DNA of 64,000 nucleotides from Paraburkholderia phytofirmans OLGA172 (lineage in GTDB: Bacteria > Pseudomonadota > Gammaproteobacteria > Burkholderiales > Burkholderiaceae), in the NCBI RefSeq assembly GCF_001634365.1, contig NZ_CP014579.1, positions 2,604,001-2,668,000 on the forward strand, in the 5' to 3' direction. A model generated the notes under the pieces. The model saw only the letters and a program-made list of their open reading frames with translations, ran no database searches and was not told where the DNA came from. This document shows positions 62,870-64,000 of this stretch, in pieces. The number at the start of each line of letters is the position of its first letter. Within the stretch, counting starts at the first letter, position 1. The position numbers were made by a program, and so were the translations under genes.

Positions 62870-63265
62870 TTACGGCTTTGCCGCGGCAGCGTCGTCTTCG
62901 CGAAACAGTTTATCGGCCAGATGAAACGCCGAATTGGCTGCCGGCACGCCGCAATAGATCGCGGTTTGCAGCAGCACTTCCTTGATCTGCTCGCGCGTCA
63001 CGCCGTTGTTTTTCGCAGCGCGCAAATGCAACGCGAGTTCTTCGCTGCGATTGAGCGCGACCATCATGGCGATGGTCAGCAGGCTGCGCGTGTGACGCGG
63101 CAAACCTTCGCGCGTCCAGATTTCGCCCCACGCATAGCGGGTGATCAGATTCTGGAACTCGTCGGTCAACTCGGTGCGATTCGCGAGCGACCGGTCGACG
63201 TGCGCGCTGCCCAGCACCGCGCGGCGCACATCGAGTCCGGCTTCGTAACGGTCTTCATCGTTCAT
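62870..63265 (-). CDS. pcaC: 4-carboxymuconolactone decarboxylase
   Basis: 131 residues. Opens YEAGLDVRRAVLGSAHVDRSLAN, the PcaC signature, and has TRYAWGEIWTREGLPRHTRSLLTIAMMVALNRSEEL. No CxxC redox pair, which separates it from the AhpD-like protein at 2461. Converts 4-carboxymuconolactone to 3-oxoadipate enol-lactone in protocatechuate breakdown. Overlaps pcaD by four bases, the usual fused-or-adjacent Burkholderia order. Confidence 0.92.
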   Translation of the reverse strand: MNDEDRYEAGLDVRRAVLGSAHVDRSLANRTELTDEFQNLITRYAWGEIWTREGLPRHTRSLLTIAMMVALNRSEELALHLRAAKNNGVTREQIKEVLLQTAIYCGVPAANSAFHLADKLFREDDAAAAKP

Positions 63266-64000
63266 TTCTGCTCCGCCAGGAAGTCGAGCACGGTCTTCGT
63301 GAAGGCCTCGGCTTTCTCGATGTTGGAAATATGCGAGGCATCCAGTTCGACATAGCGCGCGCCCGGAATCGCTTGCGCCAGTTCGCGGCCTTGCGCCGGC
63401 GTTGCGGCCAGATCGTGCGTACCGCTGATCACCAGCGCAGGCACCTTGATGCCGGGGGCTTCAGGGCGCAGATCGGTGGCGTCGATGGCGTCGCAATTGG
63501 ATGCGTAGCCCTCCTTGTCGGTATGCACGAACACGTCGCGGATCATGGCAAACACCACCGGTTCACGTTCGATAAAGTCGGCGGTGAACCAGCGCGGCAG
63601 AACCATGTCGGCCAGTGCGAGCATGCCTTCAGTGCGGGCTCGTGCGGCGCGCGGCACCCACACTTCCGGCGAACCGATGCGTGCTGCCGTATTGCACAGC
63701 ACGACGCGTTCGAGACGATCCGCGTGACGCGCGGCCAACGCGACGCCGGTGAGGCCGCCCATCGACAGACCGCAGAAATTCGCGCGCGCGATCTTCAGCG
63801 TGTCCAGCAGACCGAGCACGTCGCCGGTCAGTTGTTCTATCGTGTACGGACCTTTCGGCGCTTCCGAGTGACCATGACCGCGCGTGTCGTAGCGCAGCAC
63901 GCGGAAGTGTTTAGACAGCGCCGCGACTTGCGGCGTCCACATCGACAGATCACTGCCGAGCGAATTCGACAACACAATCCACGGCGCACTGCCGTGACGG
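63262..64000 (-). CDS. pcaD: 3-oxoadipate enol-lactonase, N-terminus outside window
   Basis: Visible 245 residues of an alpha/beta hydrolase. Oxyanion region HGSAPWIVLSNSLGSDLSMW, nucleophile elbow GLSMGG (serine), acid in HDLAATP and final histidine in LDASHISNIEKAEAF. Hydrolyses 3-oxoadipate enol-lactone to 3-oxoadipate. The start codon lies beyond the right edge. Co-translated with pcaC; earlier pca genes should lie to the right. Confidence 0.92.
   Translation of the reverse strand, partial: RHGSAPWIVLSNSLGSDLSMWTPQVAALSKHFRVLRYDTRGHGHSEAPKGPYTIEQLTGDVLGLLDTLKIARANFCGLSMGGLTGVALAARHADRLERVVLCNTAARIGSPEVWVPRAARARTEGMLALADMVLPRWFTADFIEREPVVFAMIRDVFVHTDKEGYASNCDAIDATDLRPEAPGIKVPALVISGTHDLAATPAQGRELAQAIPGARYVELDASHISNIEKAEAFTKTVLDFLAEQK

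Noticed and set aside
1..64000. tRNA, rRNA, riboswitch or replication origin
   Set aside because: No cloverleaf, rRNA-like or DnaA-box cluster was recognised by eye; a covariance-model search would be needed to exclude small RNAs.

Overview
The window reads as chromosomal DNA of a high-GC Betaproteobacterium, most likely Paraburkholderia or a close Burkholderia relative. The grounds are a lysine-tailed HU protein, two MocR regulators, the DUF2844/DUF3443 secreted pair, a phasin, a pcaCD pair and a NicAB-type cytochrome c-linked hydroxylase, with GC-rich codon use almost throughout. No rRNA, tRNA, riboswitch or CRISPR array was recognised.

Layout. 0-3 kb: partial HU-like nucleoid gene, a MocR regulator and a divergent AhpD-like gene. 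3-14 kb: a POT peptide symporter, then an XRE-cupin regulator followed by a complete oligopeptide ABC operon (oppABCDF) and an OprD-type porin, together a peptide-uptake block. 14-17 kb: ketopantoate reductase, cytidine deaminase, thiolase. 17-22.5 kb: a tripartite drug-efflux operon (EmrA-, EmrB- and NodT-like) led by two tandem MarR genes whose upstream regions, like that of the adaptor gene, carry the same short motif. 22.7-31.1 kb: two transglutaminase-like proteins, a circularly permuted ATP-grasp/alpha-E protein and a divergent zinc metallopeptidase. 31.1-36.3 kb: secreted DUF3443/DUF2844 proteins, a phasin, a lipoprotein and a lysine-rich DNA-binding protein with a ribbon-helix-helix-like end behind a near-perfect palindrome. 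36.3-40.1 kb: a degenerate accessory stretch with IS6-family and tyrosine-recombinase remnants and a repetitive secreted protein. 40.4-47.3 kb: a sedolisin protease, a LysE exporter with a convergent MocR, and an omega-amino-acid:pyruvate aminotransferase.

47.4-61.6 kb is one long minus-strand catabolic unit under a divergent TetR gene: a 6-hydroxynicotinate reductase-like protein, an ApbE-superfamily UPF0280 protein, two amino acid synthesis family paralogues, a fused LivH-LivM permease with two ATPases, an enamidase-like amidohydrolase, NicA/NicB-like hydroxylase subunits with a tri-haem cytochrome tail, and a periplasmic binding protein. Read together this is a predicted reductive route for nicotinate or a related N-heterocycle: import, 6-hydroxylation, ring reduction, ring opening. 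The window closes with pcaC and the start-truncated pcaD of the beta-ketoadipate pathway.

A second thread is a dispersed 24-bp element (27-bp period when tandem) present at four loci. One copy interrupts an IS6 transposase remnant between apparent 3-bp duplications, and others are translated as the C-terminal tail of OppF. It behaves like a small mobile repeat.
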